The notes under the pieces were generated by a model. That model was given only the letters and a program-made list of their open reading frames with translations. It was not told the origin of the DNA and searched no databases. From Pogostemon cablin (lineage: Eukaryota; Streptophyta; Magnoliopsida; Lamiales; Lamiaceae), in the NCBI GenBank assembly GCA_023678885.1, contig CM042979.1, positions 22,559,513 through 22,623,512 of the forward strand: a stretch of 64,000 nt of DNA, written 5' to 3'. Shown here one piece after another: positions 1 through 12,453 of the stretch (position 1 is the first letter of the stretch; each line of letters begins with the position of its first letter). The translations under genes were made by a program, and so were the position numbers.

Positions 1-353
1 TATTTTTATAAATGTATAGTTAGATAGGTGATGAATAATGAATTATATTATATTTTTAAAGTATTATAATATGATTTATTACAAATATATTTTAATTATT
101 AATAAGTATATTTTATCTGTATAACAACTATATTTTAAAAATGGGTCGACCCGTCTTACAATATACTAATTTTAGAAAATAAAAAATAAAATGAACAAAT
201 AAATTTAATTATTATAATAAAATAAATACTATAATAATTTGGGCGAAATAATTATGATAGCACACTAACTGAACCGGGTCTTAGCGACCATCTATGGAGC
301 TTAATCCAATTGTTCTAAGAAAAAACTTATTTATGTTTTGCCAAATCTATCCA
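1..353. other. AT-rich left flank
   Basis: No gene is visible. The stretch is AT-rich. A short palindrome, GGGTCGACCC, lies near 144-153 inside a phrase that resembles the arm of the foldback MITE at 15.4-15.6 kb, so a fragment of that MITE family may lie here. Nothing else is recognised. Confidence 0.4.
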
Positions 354-2491
354 TCTATCTATACATATATAAAAGCAAACCTAAACTTCTATTTTTATTT
401 TTAATTTTTTTTCCAATTTTACTCTATTTAGAAATAATTTAATTTTAATTTTGACCGTTTAAATAATGCTTTTGATTTCAATCATAAAATTTAATTGTAC
501 TAATAATAGATTTTATTATTTAAATTTTACTTTTTATTTTATAATATAAATTTGGTAAATATGGGATATATTTTTGACATATTTGAGTAATTTTTAATCA
601 ATATATTTTTCTTCTTATTATTATTATTTATATAAAAACAAATTCAATTTCTATTTTTATCTTCAGATTTTCTCCATCTTTTCAATTTTAGCAAATTTAG
701 TTTTAATTCAATTTTAATCTTGACCGTCTATTACTTTTGATCTCAATCATGGATCATATTTAATAATTAATTATTTAAATATTTTTTAATTAATAATAGA
801 AATTTGATAAATATGAAAATATATTATTGCCATATATTCTACTAATTTTAGTAATATAAAATCTTTCAACGCTATCTTTGGTAATTTTTCACCTTTTTTA
901 CTAAATCGTTGATTGTTTTCAATCACGATCGTTCATTCTTTCAAATCGTTCTGTATAAACCTTTTCGTTACCTAATCAAATCTTTACTATATTTTTTTGT
1001 GCTTCTTCTTTTTCTTCTCTATTTCACTTTCATACTATTTCTAATATACTTTTATTTGTTATATCTTTTATACTTTGATTTGATCTAATGTATAGGTTCA
1101 ATCATTCTTTGAGGTATCATTCTTCTTTTTAATATTTTGTTATCTTTTTTTACTCTTTTTTATTTTATTTATAATTCAATAAACCATATTTATATACTTT
1201 AATTTATTTTATCTTTGATACTTTTATTTGATCTTATTTTTATGTTCAATCATTCTCATATTTGATCTTATGTGCAGATTCAATCATTCTCATTTGAAGT
1301 ATCATTCTTCTTTTTTAGTTTTTGTTATCTTATTTTCATTTCTCTACAATTTTTGTATTTTCATTATAATTCTATAAACCTTATTTATATACTTTAATTT
1401 ATTTTATTTTTTATACTTTTACTTAATCTTATTTTCAGGTTAAATAATTCCATTTGAGGTATCTTTCTTCTTTTTTATTTTTCGATTATTTTATTATTTA
1501 TGTTTTTTTCTCATTTTTTGTATATTCTATAAACCCTGTTTTATATTTTTTTAATCTTATTGATTTTTTTATTTGATCTTATTTGCAACTTCAATCATTA
1601 AAAAAAGTCATCAATATTTGGAGTGATGAATTTGAACAATCCATAATTAATTTTAGAATGTTTTTTTCATAATTTTATAAACTCTATATTTATATTTTAT
1701 CTTTTATATTTTTATTTGATCTTATTTCAGATTCAATCATTCTCCTATGAGGTATCATTATTTTCTTTTCTTTTTTTTCATTTATCTTATGATTTATGAT
1801 TTTTATTCCTTTTTATTGTTTTCTTTATATTTTATAAAATCTATTTTTATAATTTTTTAAACCTTATTAGTCTTATTTTTATCTGATCTTATTTGTAGCT
1901 TTAATCTAGAATGATGAATTTGAACAATCTAGAATTAATTTCAGAAATTTTAGAATTGAAAATTTAATGCAATTATATTTCTATTAGAATCATCTCTATA
2001 AATATTCTTTTAATTAAATCTTTAGGATCAATGTATGAAATTTATTTTCGAAAATTTGTGATTTATTTTAATTTTTCATTCAATTTTATTTTTATTAAAA
2101 TTATCTCCATAAATATTATTTTAATATTTATAATTTATTAAATTAAATAATATTTTATTTTTTATTTTTATCCATATGTTATTTAATTAAAAATAAAATA
2201 TAAATTATAGTATACTGTATCTTTCTTAAAAAATAGTGATTGAGTTTTATAGAGAGATTATATTTATTTTTTAAAAAATAAATAGATATCAATTAAAGTA
2301 AAAAGATTAATATAATTAATATTAGAAAGTTAATATATACTCTATTTATCTTAAATACCGAATCAAATCTAATTTTATAAAAAATAAGCCTATAAACAAT
2401 GTAATTTAATTGATCAATATAAAATTACGTTATGTTATAATTATAATATACTTTAATTTTTTCGTGCAACGCACGGATGGGTAATATCTAG
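354..2491 (+). mobile_element. Non-autonomous Helitron
   Basis: The right end has the classical Helitron 3' structure: a short hairpin (CGTGC-AAC-GCACG, 2463-2475), a 12-nt gap, then CTAG at 2488-2491 followed by T. The left end is placed at an A|TC site in the phrase around 353-380 (TCTATCTATACATATATAAA), which resembles plant Helitron 5' termini. An alternative start four bases later is equally possible. The interior has no RepHel coding region, so it must depend on helicase/Rep supplied elsewhere. It contains a duplicated 5' block (about 366-590 against 629-840) and a run of degenerate tandem units (about 1070-1900). The 3' end is well supported and the 5' end less so. Confidence 0.65.
1070..1900 (+). 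repeat. Degenerate tandem repeats inside the Helitron
   Basis: Successive units, roughly 150-190 bp long, share phrases such as TTTGATCTTATTT, TTCAATCATTCTC and GAGGTATCATTCTTC and the run ATAAACC-TATTTATA. At least five copies can be followed from about 1070 to 1900. They are diverged and have small indels. Such internal minisatellites are common in non-autonomous Helitrons. Confidence 0.55.
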
Positions 2492-3149
2492 TTATTTATA
2501 AAAACATTAAATTGCTTTTGCTTTAATATAACTTGATTTTTAATATTCTTTAATATAAATAAAAAAAGTATTTATATTTTTAAATTGATGAGTAGTTACG
2601 TATGGTATATAAATACATAAAAGAAAATATTATTTCTATTAGTTATCTAACTTTGAATTTATAAAAGGCAAAAATTTATGTGCTCCGGGACACACCGTGC
2701 CCCCATGAAAATATAAGAGTTTTAATATTAAAACTCTTGTATTCTCATGGGGGCACAGTGTGTCCACGGAGGTAGATGAGACCAACTCTTTATAAAATAT
2801 TAGAACAAAAATTTGAAATAATACGTGGATCGAAATGTTACCAAAAATATATTTTTAGTAACTATTTAAAAATGAAAAGAAATTCTTAGTAAATACTCCT
2901 TTCGTCTCACATTTGTTTGTGTTTTCTTTTTTTACTTTATTTACTTTTTGAGGATAATATAGTCTTTTTAGATAATAAATAGTAAATTATAAGTATGTTA
3001 TGTGTGTTAGGTAAGAGTGATAAATTTGTAATTAAGATGTACTTTTAAGGTTGAGGATTAATGTGATGAATCTTTTTTGGGTGGTGAAATTTCACGTAAG
3101 ACATAAAAACGTAAAATATAAAATTTAATGTGGAACTTAGGAATATTAA
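2492..3149. other. AT-rich spacer with one hairpin
   Basis: No coding potential is seen. The only structured part is the hairpin at 2687-2766, listed separately. The rest is plain AT-rich sequence. Confidence 0.4.
2687..2766. repeat. Near-perfect 80-bp hairpin
   Basis: Two arms of about 40 bp (2687-2726 and 2727-2766) are inverted copies with only a few mismatches and essentially no loop. The arms contain GGACACA, a CCCCCATGA run, and AAGAGTTTTAAT at the centre. The outer part is G/C-rich compared with its surroundings. It could be a very short foldback MITE or a locus yielding hairpin RNA. No clear target-site duplication was found. Confidence 0.7.
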
Positions 3150-4786
3150 ATACTCGGTTTGCAGTTGTATTATAGAAAAACACCTATACATAAAAAACTA
3201 AATAACTAATTAATTTAAATCACTAAAGAAGATGAAAAGTTTAATTCAAGAGAAGATAAACAGTCCTAAGGAAATTCGGCATAAACTAATTAATCTGAAT
3301 TCCTAAATATCCGACTGTTCATTCATACTGATTTTATGGAAGCATCACGCACACATGCAAATTCACTTTATAAGGGCCAAGATAAATCTACAATTAATTT
3401 GGGTTTATTTCCTAAGACACGTAAGTGATAGTTCCAACCCCCTTCTCTATGTTCCAATTATAATTAATCCTTTCCCCTAGAAGGTACTAGAACTCTATAC
3501 GTTAACCCCTTTATAGGTACTATAAAAATAACTCCTACTGTTCTATTTAAAAGTCCAATTGCATGTTCCACTAAAACATCCAAATATCTAATCTATCAGT
3601 TTTGAAGAATTAAAGTAATCACAGGTAATCTATGTTTACTTTTAACAGTCAGACAATTCAATTTATGTTCCCAAACAAGCTAACATAATAAATCAAGTAT
3701 CACAGGCAATGTCATGAAATTTATGATGTTATGAAGAAAGAATTAAATAGTCTCAAATCAAATTAAATAAATCAAAATAATCATCTGCATAAACTGACAA
3801 AAATCAGTCTAGTTCATCAAATCAATCATGTCTATCCTTCAAACCTTAAAACTGTAAACAAAATTAGCCTATGAAGTTACAGGCAACACTCATGGCTATT
3901 ATTCAATTCATATAAAAAATCTTGACAAACGAAAAGTAAAGATAGGAAACAAAAAACCATAATGTCAGCCTTGTTCCGCGTTCCTCCTACGTCTTTCCGA
4001 TTGACTGAATTCTCTTCTGAACAATACTTGAATCTCCTTCGGTGTGGATGGAGGATGGGATGGATATGAATGAAATGAAAGATTGATGTGGAGGGGTGTG
4101 CAGAATGCGACAGATCGATTATGCCTTTCCGTTGCGTGTTCTGATCCTCTTTTATAGTTGTGTCTTCCTCCAGACTGCTTCTTTGGATTTTTTTTCACCA
4201 AAAATATGCACTAACATTCACTAGAAGGTGTAAAACATGGATTTGGACCAAACAGGGCCCAACTCGGCCTCCAGCTCTCCTCAAGCTAGGTCTTGAAGTA
4301 CCGAGTTGCACCCCAATTGAATTCCGAGCGAAGGATGACACTGCCCTTCTTCCATTGGACATCAACTTGCGCTGACTCGGGGTCTGAGCTGCCCTCGAGT
4401 GGATTGCCCATTTGGACGAGTAAGCAAACATGATTTCACCATTTTGAGCATAAAATTTACATCCGAACTCTAATTTTAGTTATTCTTATGCCAAAAAAAT
4501 TATCTCTTCTGTGGCTTTCCAACCATATTTCGCATAATAAGTTTGGATATCCAAAAGAACACATAAAAATTATGCAAAGGTGACATGTGTTTTTCAGCAT
4601 TCCTTCACAGTTTCACTCTTCATTCCAACTTTGAACTTTGGATCATTTTCCACCTAAAACACAATAAAATACCTCAAATGCACATTTTTCTCAAATATAT
4701 GGAATTCTAAAGACTTGTGCTAATAAATGACAACAATTCTCACATGAAAACGTTAAACTAAAACATGTTGATTTCACTCTAAATAA
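3150..4786 (-). mobile_element. Decayed Athila-type LTR (solo or fragment), F1
   Basis: Read on the minus strand, 4786 down to about 4440 aligns with the start of the element C LTRs (42506 and 62337): shared phrases include TTGTCAT, the GTGCA(C/T)TTGAGGT stretch, TTTTAGGTGGAAAA and TGCTGAAAAACACA. Further in there is a TATA box (TATAAAA, minus strand, 4150-4156). The central part (3.2-4.0 kb) matches the second relict at 13.0-14.1 kb. The low-coordinate end is truncated or too diverged to place, and no target-site duplication is visible. It has no coding function of its own. Confidence 0.55.
4150..4156 (-). promoter_or_regulatory. TATA box of relict LTR F1
   Basis: TATAAAA followed by GAGG on the minus strand, in the position equivalent to the TATA boxes of the element A, B and C LTRs. 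Inverted copies of the word CAACTCGG/CCGAGTTG (about 4260-4308) lie roughly 100 bp upstream on that strand. Confidence 0.5.
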
Positions 4787-4874
4787 TAACTTTAATTTAC
4801 CTACTACAAAGACAACAACATTAAAATATAAACAATTAACAAAAATTAACAAAAATAAATCATCAAAAGAAAAT

Positions 4875-5985
4875 TTAAAAAAGATTTTTATTAAATACAC
4901 ACCCTTTTTTATTAAATACATACCTTTATTAAATGCAAACCCCTTTTTATTTTTTAAAATCTTAATTTTTTTATATTATATACACCCCCCTAAAATCTCA
5001 AATTTACCCTTTTCAATTTCATAAATTTTAAAGATTATACACACTCTATCCACTGTACACCGTAAACTACGCTAACTTCTTCTTTATCAACTCCAAAACT
5101 TTCTTAGCATTCCTATATAATATCTCCACCGCCCTCCACAATGACTCATCCACCGTATCCATCTGCTCTGGCCTCCACACTCCCCCTTCAGTTCTTTCAT
5201 TCTCATCTCCTGCAATTTCATCGGTCGCCATAGTATTTGGCTTTCTTCATATCTGCCATCTTCATCTCCGATAACGGCGGAGCACGTGGAGGCGTTGCGG
5301 ATTACGCTCCACCGATTTGACAAAACATCATCCTCTTCACTCTAGTACGAATTGAACTACGCTGAAGTAAAAGGAAGGATGAAGGGGAATCGGGTGTGAC
5401 AGATCGCATTCAAGAGTGGATTCAAATATGATATCACAGTCTGAGGATGCAACTTAACAATCAAAACTCCGGCTAACGGGCCGTGGCAGGACTGCGTCGA
5501 TATGTATTTGTTACACATCCCAGAAATTGTCAAGCTCTAATCATCAAAATAATTGCCACATATACATATAGAATTTCTATATATTCAAATCAATATTAAT
5601 CGCCACATAGAAATACAGATTTCTATACATATAAATCATAAGATTTATAATAAAAAAGTATATCCTATGTAGTTATATTTATTTCATTCTACATTTAATT
5701 CCCATTTCATTGTCTTCGTTTTAATATGTTATTAGTCTGCTTTTTCATTTCAATATTTTTCTTCATGTCAAGAGGAACATATAATTAACAGGAGTTTGTA
5801 TATTGTGTTAATTAATTTAGGGCTTATTAGATTAGAATGAAATATAGTTTAGGGGTGTGTATTTAATGAATTAAGGGTAATTTAGACTTTTTTAAAAATT
5901 TTAAATATTTTAATTATATATTAGTGGGGTGTGTATTCAATAAAATGGGGTGTGCATTTAAAGAGACCCTTTAAAAAATAAGGAA
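4875..5985. mobile_element. Mutator-like or Pack-type element with long degenerate TIRs
   Basis: The two ends are inverted copies over roughly 110 bp: the left end carries repeats of AATACACACCC and AAATGCAAACCCC, and the right end carries their complements (GGGGTGTGTATT, GGGGTGTGCATTT). The interior, 5050-5460, is more GC-rich and gene-like than the TIRs, as expected if a host gene fragment was captured. No transposase is present. Boundaries are approximate and no 9-bp duplication was established. Confidence 0.4.
5067..5231 (-). CDS. Small ORF in captured segment, 54 codons
   Basis: I do not recognise this protein. An uninterrupted reading frame runs from ATG at 5231 to TAG at 5067. It starts MATDEIAG, is acidic in its first 30 residues, and ends in an amphipathic lysine-rich helix (AVEILYRNAKKVLELIKKK). 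It sits inside the inverted-repeat element, surrounded by sequence with mixed C/T-rich composition like a plant 5' leader. It could be the first exon of a captured host gene or a chance ORF. No promoter was identified. Confidence 0.25.
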   Translation of the reverse strand: MATDEIAGDENERTEGGVWRPEQMDTVDESLWRAVEILYRNAKKVLELIKKKLA

Positions 5986-5989
5986 ACTA

Positions 5990-8009
5990 ATTAATAGAAA
6001 TATAAAAGGAAAAAAGTAAATTTGATGGGCAAGAAAAAAATTATGAAAAGAATAAAAATATTTGTACTACATATTTTAATTTGGAGAAATAGGAAAGGAT
6101 AACCTTAATTTACTTACTAATAATTTTTTTTATTAAAATAACATTAAAACAAAAAATAATAAAAAAAAGTACGAAAATTAATCATAAGAAACATTAAAAA
6201 TATATTTAAAAAACTTAAAAATTAATATGTATTTATTAAAAAAAATTAAATTTAATATTTATTAATTTAAAGAAAAAAAGAAGAGCAGTCATAACAAAAT
6301 TAAATAAGAAAAATTATTAAATTTGATCAATAAAGAAGATATATTTTATTTAGGATTAAGTATTATTAGATACATAATATTAGATGTTAGAGTTGATCTA
6401 ATACACAACACATGTATACTAACAACATAACCGATATTTAGAAATGGGTTAGGTATATAATCCTAAATATCTAACGGGTCATTTCTTCCTTCATATTGTC
6501 ACGGTTTTCGACCCTCCCCTCTCCTCTCCCTTCCGCTCCTCTCTTCTCTCCCTGCTGCCGCTCCACCTCCTCTCTGCTCTACCTCTGCGCCACCTCTATT
6601 CCCTGAGATCTTAACCTCCGCGCCACCTCCATTCTCTCGGATCTACTCAACCTTTGCGCCGCCGCCATCTCCTCAACTATCAATCTGCGTTTATCATTTC
6701 TGTCCACCGTCTCGAACCTCTCACTCCGCCATATGTCAAAGTTGTTTTCTCCACCCATTTCAAATTATTTATTATTTCAATCTGTACATTTTATAATTTT
6801 AAATCGAAATTGATTATAGATGTTGGTTGGTGTGGAATTGAGGTACTAAAATTAAAGATTGGGGCTGATTGGGTGTGGATTAATTGAGGATTGAGTTCAA
6901 CGGTGGATGTAGAGGCGATTGATTTGGGCGGAGGAGGAATCAACAGTCGCTTGGGTGGAAGAATTACTTGTTGGTGTTCGTTGTTTGGGCGTGGTGGTGG
7001 AATTGAGAGGTTATCATCTAAAATCTTAATTTTTTTGTTGATTTCATCTTCGGATGCATGTGTAGCAGAATAGGATTTTAATTATAATTTACGGCTTTCA
7101 GCATGTTGTTCACTTGAAGAAAGCCAGGTTAACTTGAAGGAAGTAAGGAACTTTTCAAGTGACAAGAAGTTCATATATGTGTTCTAAGTACAAAATTTCT
7201 CTTACACTTGATCAATTTAATGTTTAGAGTTGTTTTTTTATGTTCTTCACATTAGAAGTTGTCTCGAAGCTATTGTATTTGTTCCTTACTTTTTGAAAAT
7301 TATTCTTTGATTTTATTTATAGTTTGGGAAATGGTGTGTGATTCCCAGTTTTCTTAAACATATAAACAACTTGAATGAGAACACTTGTCTATTGACCTCC
7401 TACCTCATATGGATATGTTTACAAAAAATTTTAATTTTCAAGAAGTTCCAATCGAAAAGATGAAGTTTGCGCAAAGCAAGGAGTATTCTTTGGTAGGAAG
7501 AGCAATTCATTAAAGAGGATCTTTGAAGAGGCCTATGTATACACTTAAGAATTTCAGTTAATTATGACTACTTTACATTGTAATAAAGTGTGGATCCTCC
7601 TATTTTTCTGTCGTTGTGAGAAATAACATCTTCGTAGTGATTATAGCCATGGGTTGTTCATGGAATATTTATACTTTTATTCTATATAATTTCAACAACT
7701 TTTTGATTATCTATTTGCATTTAAAAATGTATTATATTTTTTATACTAAACTATAATATTAATAAATAAAAAAATAAAAAGATATATACTTATTAAGAAA
7801 AATTTATACGCTATTTAATTATAACGAATATATTTTAATTTTAAAATATGTGTGATTTTATATATTAACGATATTATTTTTTATTCAATTTACTATAGAA
7901 TGTAGAAATTATTTTTACAAATAAAATATGTATTAGGTTAGTTTTTACATATACATTTAAATATTTGAATAAACTATATTTAATCCACTAATGTACATTT
8001 ATTTTATAA
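5990..8009. other. Intergenic block with a pyrimidine-rich leader-like segment
   Basis: Mostly AT-rich. From about 6490 to 6740 a strongly C/T-rich segment resembles the 5' leader of a plant gene (repeated CCACCTCC, CTCTCC and GCGCCACCTC phrases). It is followed by short open frames up to about 7075 whose products I do not recognise. No continuing exons, poly-A signal or homology could be seen, so I regard it as a possible captured gene fragment rather than a gene. Confidence 0.3.
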
Positions 8010-8012
8010 TAA

Positions 8013-8886
8013 CTCTTCATTTGGTAGGTATGATGAGATAAAGAGATATTATGAGATTATATATTATGTGGGTTGATATTAGTGTATAATATGAATAAAT
8101 GATTTTATTTGGTGGAATGTAAAAAGAATGAAATTAATATGATATAATGTGTTTGATAGGTAGTACTAATATTAGTATAAGATATAATATTACCTTTATA
8201 CCCTTTCAAAGTAATGTAAATAAGTAAAATACCAAGATATATTATTTAAATTATTTTATTTTATATTAAAAACATTATTTACTATATTATTTAATATTAA
8301 AATTTTTATAATCAAATATATAATACTCATATAATATTATAACTTAATAAAATAAAATATTAGTTAATTCAAAATATCAGCTGTTATATTTTGTTATTAT
8401 AATATTTAAAGTTACATATTTTAATTATATTTTTAATATTATTAATTTAGCTAATATAATTATTTTATTATTTAAAATCTATATACATAAAAACATTACA
8501 ATTATCTTAATTTATTTAAACATAAGCGAGCAAAAAATGGTTTTAAATGTAAATTTGTTGTAAATTATTAGATTTTTCAAGACATAAATAATAAATAATT
8601 TATGATATAGACGTGTTCCTCATGTTTGAAGATATGGTTTAGTCATGACAAAAAACAAATGTTAGCCCATTTTAGTAATTTCAAATACTTATACAGGTCT
8701 ACTGTTGAATCAATAAAAGAAATATGGGGTTGAGCGCCTGATAAATAATGTAAAAGGCTACAGTAAAAATTAACTGGTCAACATTATTTTACAGGAGCTC
8801 GTATATAATTAATATGACCTATCAAACATGATATAAAGGGGTATTATAAATCTTGATGCCCCTTATTATTGCTTACAAACGAAGGG
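8013..8886. mobile_element. Harbinger/Tourist-like non-autonomous element
   Basis: Inverted termini CTCTTCATTTGGTAGG (8013 on) and, from the right end inwards, CCCTTCGTTTGTAAGC, are flanked by a 3-bp duplication TAA (8010-8012 and 8887-8889), the target typical of PIF/Harbinger elements. The 874-bp interior is AT-rich and non-coding, so it would depend on a transposase in trans. The termini are diverged and the TSD is short, so the call is moderate. Confidence 0.5.
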
Positions 8887-9075
8887 TAAATGTATTAGAT
8901 CTTATACTGAAATGTATAACATTTTAAACTAACATATATAACTAAAGTTAATAAATATATTGATAAAATATTGATAAATATAATAATTAATATTATTTTC
9001 TTTTTAAAAAAATACATTTATTGAAAAAACATACACATTATTAAATTACAGGTACTCCACTTTAGATTATGAAAA

Positions 9076-9290
9076 TGCATATAAAAAATTAATTAAATTT
9101 AATACAACTTTTTTTTATATATAAATTTAATGATACATTTAAGAGTTAAACGTAATACATTTATATGATAATATGAATACACTAACAAATTAAAATAGAA
9201 ACTTCTCACATAATCTCCACCCACCTCCAAAAACTTCCCACACAATCTCTATCACCAAGTAAAATTCATGAAAATACATATACAAAATTA
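9076..9290. repeat. Direct repeat copy 1 (about 200 bp)
   Basis: Shares the phrases GATACATTTAAGAGTTAAAC, AATTAAAATAGAAACTTC and CCCACACAATCTC with 10932-11130 in the same orientation, at roughly 80% identity by eye. The function is unknown. The two copies flank the inverted-repeat element at about 9310-10930. Confidence 0.6.
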
Positions 9291-9309
9291 ATTAAATTTA
9301 GAGATAGTA

Positions 9310-10928
9310 ACTCTCAAGTATGCAACCTATGTAAAATTAACTATTAGATACATATTACTTTTATCCTTACTCCTAACTACACATTTTATATGTGGATTCT
9401 CCATTTTGCACAATTTATGCATTTCCACGTAATATGGTTTCCAAATCCAATTCAAAAATTAAATCCCACATTTTCGTAAAATTTCGCAACCCACGTACAA
9501 TCTAAACAAATGCATTTTTTGCAGAAGGTTATTACATGCCTGAATTTTCTGCCCAAATCCCAATTTTTTTGGGATATTCTACCCTTCTCCAAACGTGATT
9601 GTTGTCGATTAGAGTGGGGTTTCAATCCTAAACGTTAGTGCAGAATTTGAATCACCCATCGACCTTTTCAATCGAACACTCTCGCCGGAGACGAAGGAGA
9701 TTTGGTCACGAAGTTGATTTGCGCTTCCAGGTTTGTATGGCGTGAAATTTTCAGTGTGATTATATGTTTCATTTCGTGTCAAATTCTATATACACAATGC
9801 ATTTTGTGAAACCCTTATTTGATGTAGTGAATTTTTGTCTTTTAATATCGAGTGGATTTGTGAGATTTGTGTGTCTTTTGGTCACTGGTCTTTTGAATTG
9901 CCTAAATTCACGTAAATGTGATTCGTAATTTTATTTTGAATTTTTTTCGTATGGTTTTATGAAATTAAATGTCATTTTTCTGCATTTAGCACATTTAAGT
10001 TAGAATATGGGCTTCTGCATTTTGTCCAAATTGCATTTAGAATCTGTTGTCTGAATTTCGTGCAATTCTAACTTTGATTTGCGGTTACATTTTGTGCCTA
10101 ATTTGTGGATGAGATTATAAAGGGAATGGGTTGAAGTATTTAGTAGTTAAGGAATGATTCGTACCAACTGTATGATGCCTTGATAATTTCTGTGTAATAT
10201 GCATTTTGTGTGATTATCCATATTCTCTTTAATTTCTGCATAATATGCTTTTTGTGCTAATTATGCATATTCTATTTTAATTTCAGCATAATATGTATTT
10301 TGTAAGATTTTAGAAGAAACGTATGGGTATAACAGATGAAACCGTAATCAACAATTTCATGCCACAAGTATAATTATGTCAACAGATGAAACACACAAAC
10401 ATCATACACAAAAATATATGAACAACATTATTGCAATATTCATATGGGTAAAAAAACACATTATACTTGTTCATAAATTCAAAAGTTTAGACAATTGATT
10501 GAAAAAATTAGGATGAAGATTTCTACATACTGTTTAAATCCTCTCTTTCTGAACTGACTTTGACAGGTGATATCAAGTTTATTAAGAATAGATTATAGCA
10601 ATGTGAAAATGCGAGTTTGTATGTAGGATTATTTGAAATCTCTTTTGAATGATGCCAAATTCTGCTGGTACGAGAATTCCTTGAAGATCATTATTTGAGG
10701 AAGAAGGAAAGTTAAGAAATCCCGCTTGGTATCTCCATTCATCGATTATGGGAAGTTCAGAAATTCTAAAATTGAAATGCTTTAAAAGTGGAAGAGATAT
10801 TATGGTGTATATATTATTTAAGGATAAAGTTGGTATTTTAACCCTAAATATTATACCAAGAAATATTTTATTTTTATAGATGTATCTTAAAATAATTATC
10901 TATAGGAAGTGTGTACCTAACAATAATA
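9310..10928. mobile_element. Possible inverted-repeat element with leader-like interior
   Basis: The left end (TATGCAACCTATG..TTAGATACAT..TTTATCCTTA) is a degenerate inverted copy of the right end (TAAGGATAAAG..AGATGTATCTTAA..AGTGTGTACCT). The interior contains an exon-like segment near 9640-9735, with a possible splice donor (CAG|GTTTGT) near 9729, and another near 10560-10760. No ORF of note is present. It could be a Pack-type element, with low support. Confidence 0.25.
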
Positions 10929-10931
10929 ATT

Positions 10932-11130
10932 TCTAAAAATTAATACAACATTTTTATATAAATTTGTGATACATTTAAGAGTTAAACAAGATATATTTAT
11001 ATGATAAAAATGTATATACTAACGAATTAAAATAGAAACTTCCAACCACAGTCTCCACTCACCTCTAGAAAGTTCCCACACAATCTCCGTCCACCATTTC
11101 TTTAGCTTGTAAAATTATCAAAATTAATTG
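10932..11130. repeat. Direct repeat copy 2 (about 200 bp)
   Basis: Partner of the repeat at 9076-9290, in the same orientation. Together they suggest either a segmental duplication or LTR-like ends of a small decayed element. Confidence 0.6.
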
Positions 11131-12045
11131 AATGCAAAATCATCAACAACTTTTGTAATTTTTACTTTTCACCAGTTTTCTTCACATTGACAACAAAGGA
11201 ATATACATGGATGAGATTTGGTTTATTTGTTGTTACCAGATTTTTGAGCTTATTCGTGCTTCTTCAAATCTGATTGAGTAAGGTTGAAGGTGACTCTTAC
11301 TCTGTTCATTGAAATCGAAAAAGTTGAATTTTTCCCACTGTATTCCAAAATGATGTATCTGTTTTTTAAGTATAATCACAGATCTATCGAAAATAGGGAG
11401 AGTTTTGTCGTTTATGATGGAAAAACTTTTCATCTCCGCCTGATCTACAGATTAACTACCATGTTGACATGAATCTATAGACGAAATTACCCTGAGGCTA
11501 TGGTGATTGACGAGACCGAGACAGATACCATGGAAGGGAAAGAATGCATAGAGTATCAAGTATATAAATCTACACAACATAAAAAATACATAGAGTATCA
11601 AGTTTTTATAAATCTGTTTAATTACATTGTCACACAACACTGTTATATTGTTACACAACACCTTAAAGTATAATGACATATTCTGTATAATCCATTAAAT
11701 ATTTTGCACAATTGAGTGAGTACGTACAATCTGTACAACATAGTTATATTATTATTTTGGATTTCTCCAAACCACTAAGCATCAGGATGCATAGGCGTTT
11801 TGTGGCTCTAACTTCAGTTGCAGTAACAGCTTCAATCCCCTTCAACAATTTTAGATCTCTTATAATACCAAGTCTAACGTTGTGAGGAAAATGCCATAAA
11901 TCATATGGATTCCATAAATCAACAACATTCAAACCAAATCTTGTGGTGAGCGTCGACATAGTGGGTTGCTGAACTAGATCTAGTGAGCGGTGACGTCGGT
12001 GATTGGAAAAGTCAGCAGTGACGGGTTAGTTGTTCTTTTGGAGAC
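11131..12045. other. Intergenic, possible gene fragment on minus strand
   Basis: A 71-codon open frame on the minus strand (11744-11959, beginning MSTLTTRFGLNVVDLW) lies in sequence slightly richer in GC than its surroundings. The gene-like composition resumes beyond the solo LTR (12459-12650), so the LTR may have inserted into a gene relic. I do not recognise the product, and no conserved domain is apparent. Confidence 0.25.
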
Positions 12046-12050
12046 ATGAA

Positions 12051-12453
12051 TGTTGGGATAAATAGATCCGCATTTATTCCCAAGGGACAATAAAGAAGAG
12101 CATAAAAATACAACACAATAACTTACATGGAAAACTTCAAAATCGAAGAAAAACCACGGACCGAGAAAATACTACTATGTGAAAATTTTTTACAATCATA
12201 CATAATTTCTCTCTCCCAATCCCTACACTATTAAAAATCTTTGACTAATTCACATCTTTCTCCCAACTCTAACAACCGAGAATACAAGAAAGAAATTTTG
12301 AAAGAATCAAACACAAAGATTAAAGTGTACTTGATTGGTACACTTATCATCAAAACTAGGGACCTCCTTAAATAACATAAAAAAATCTCCCCTTTTGATC
12401 TCCCATCCGATGTGAGACAAAATACAACCTTATTTTATTTTGAAAAACCAACA
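12051..12453. mobile_element. Solo LTR with 5-bp TSD (copia-like termini)
   Basis: The 403-bp unit begins TGTTGGGATAAA and ends AAAACCAACA, the TGTTGG/CCAACA termini common among plant copia LTRs. It is flanked by the perfect duplication ATGAA (12046-12050 and 12454-12458). No internal region is attached, so it is a solo LTR left by LTR-LTR recombination. The superfamily is inferred from the termini only. Confidence 0.75.

Noticed and set aside
4160..4431. Short open frames on both strands near 4.2-4.4 kb
   Set aside because: They lie inside a relict LTR and show no domain or conserved pattern.
6654..7073. Host gene at 6.6-7.1 kb
   Set aside because: Leader-like composition and short frames only; no consistent exon structure or recognisable product, so kept as an unassigned segment.
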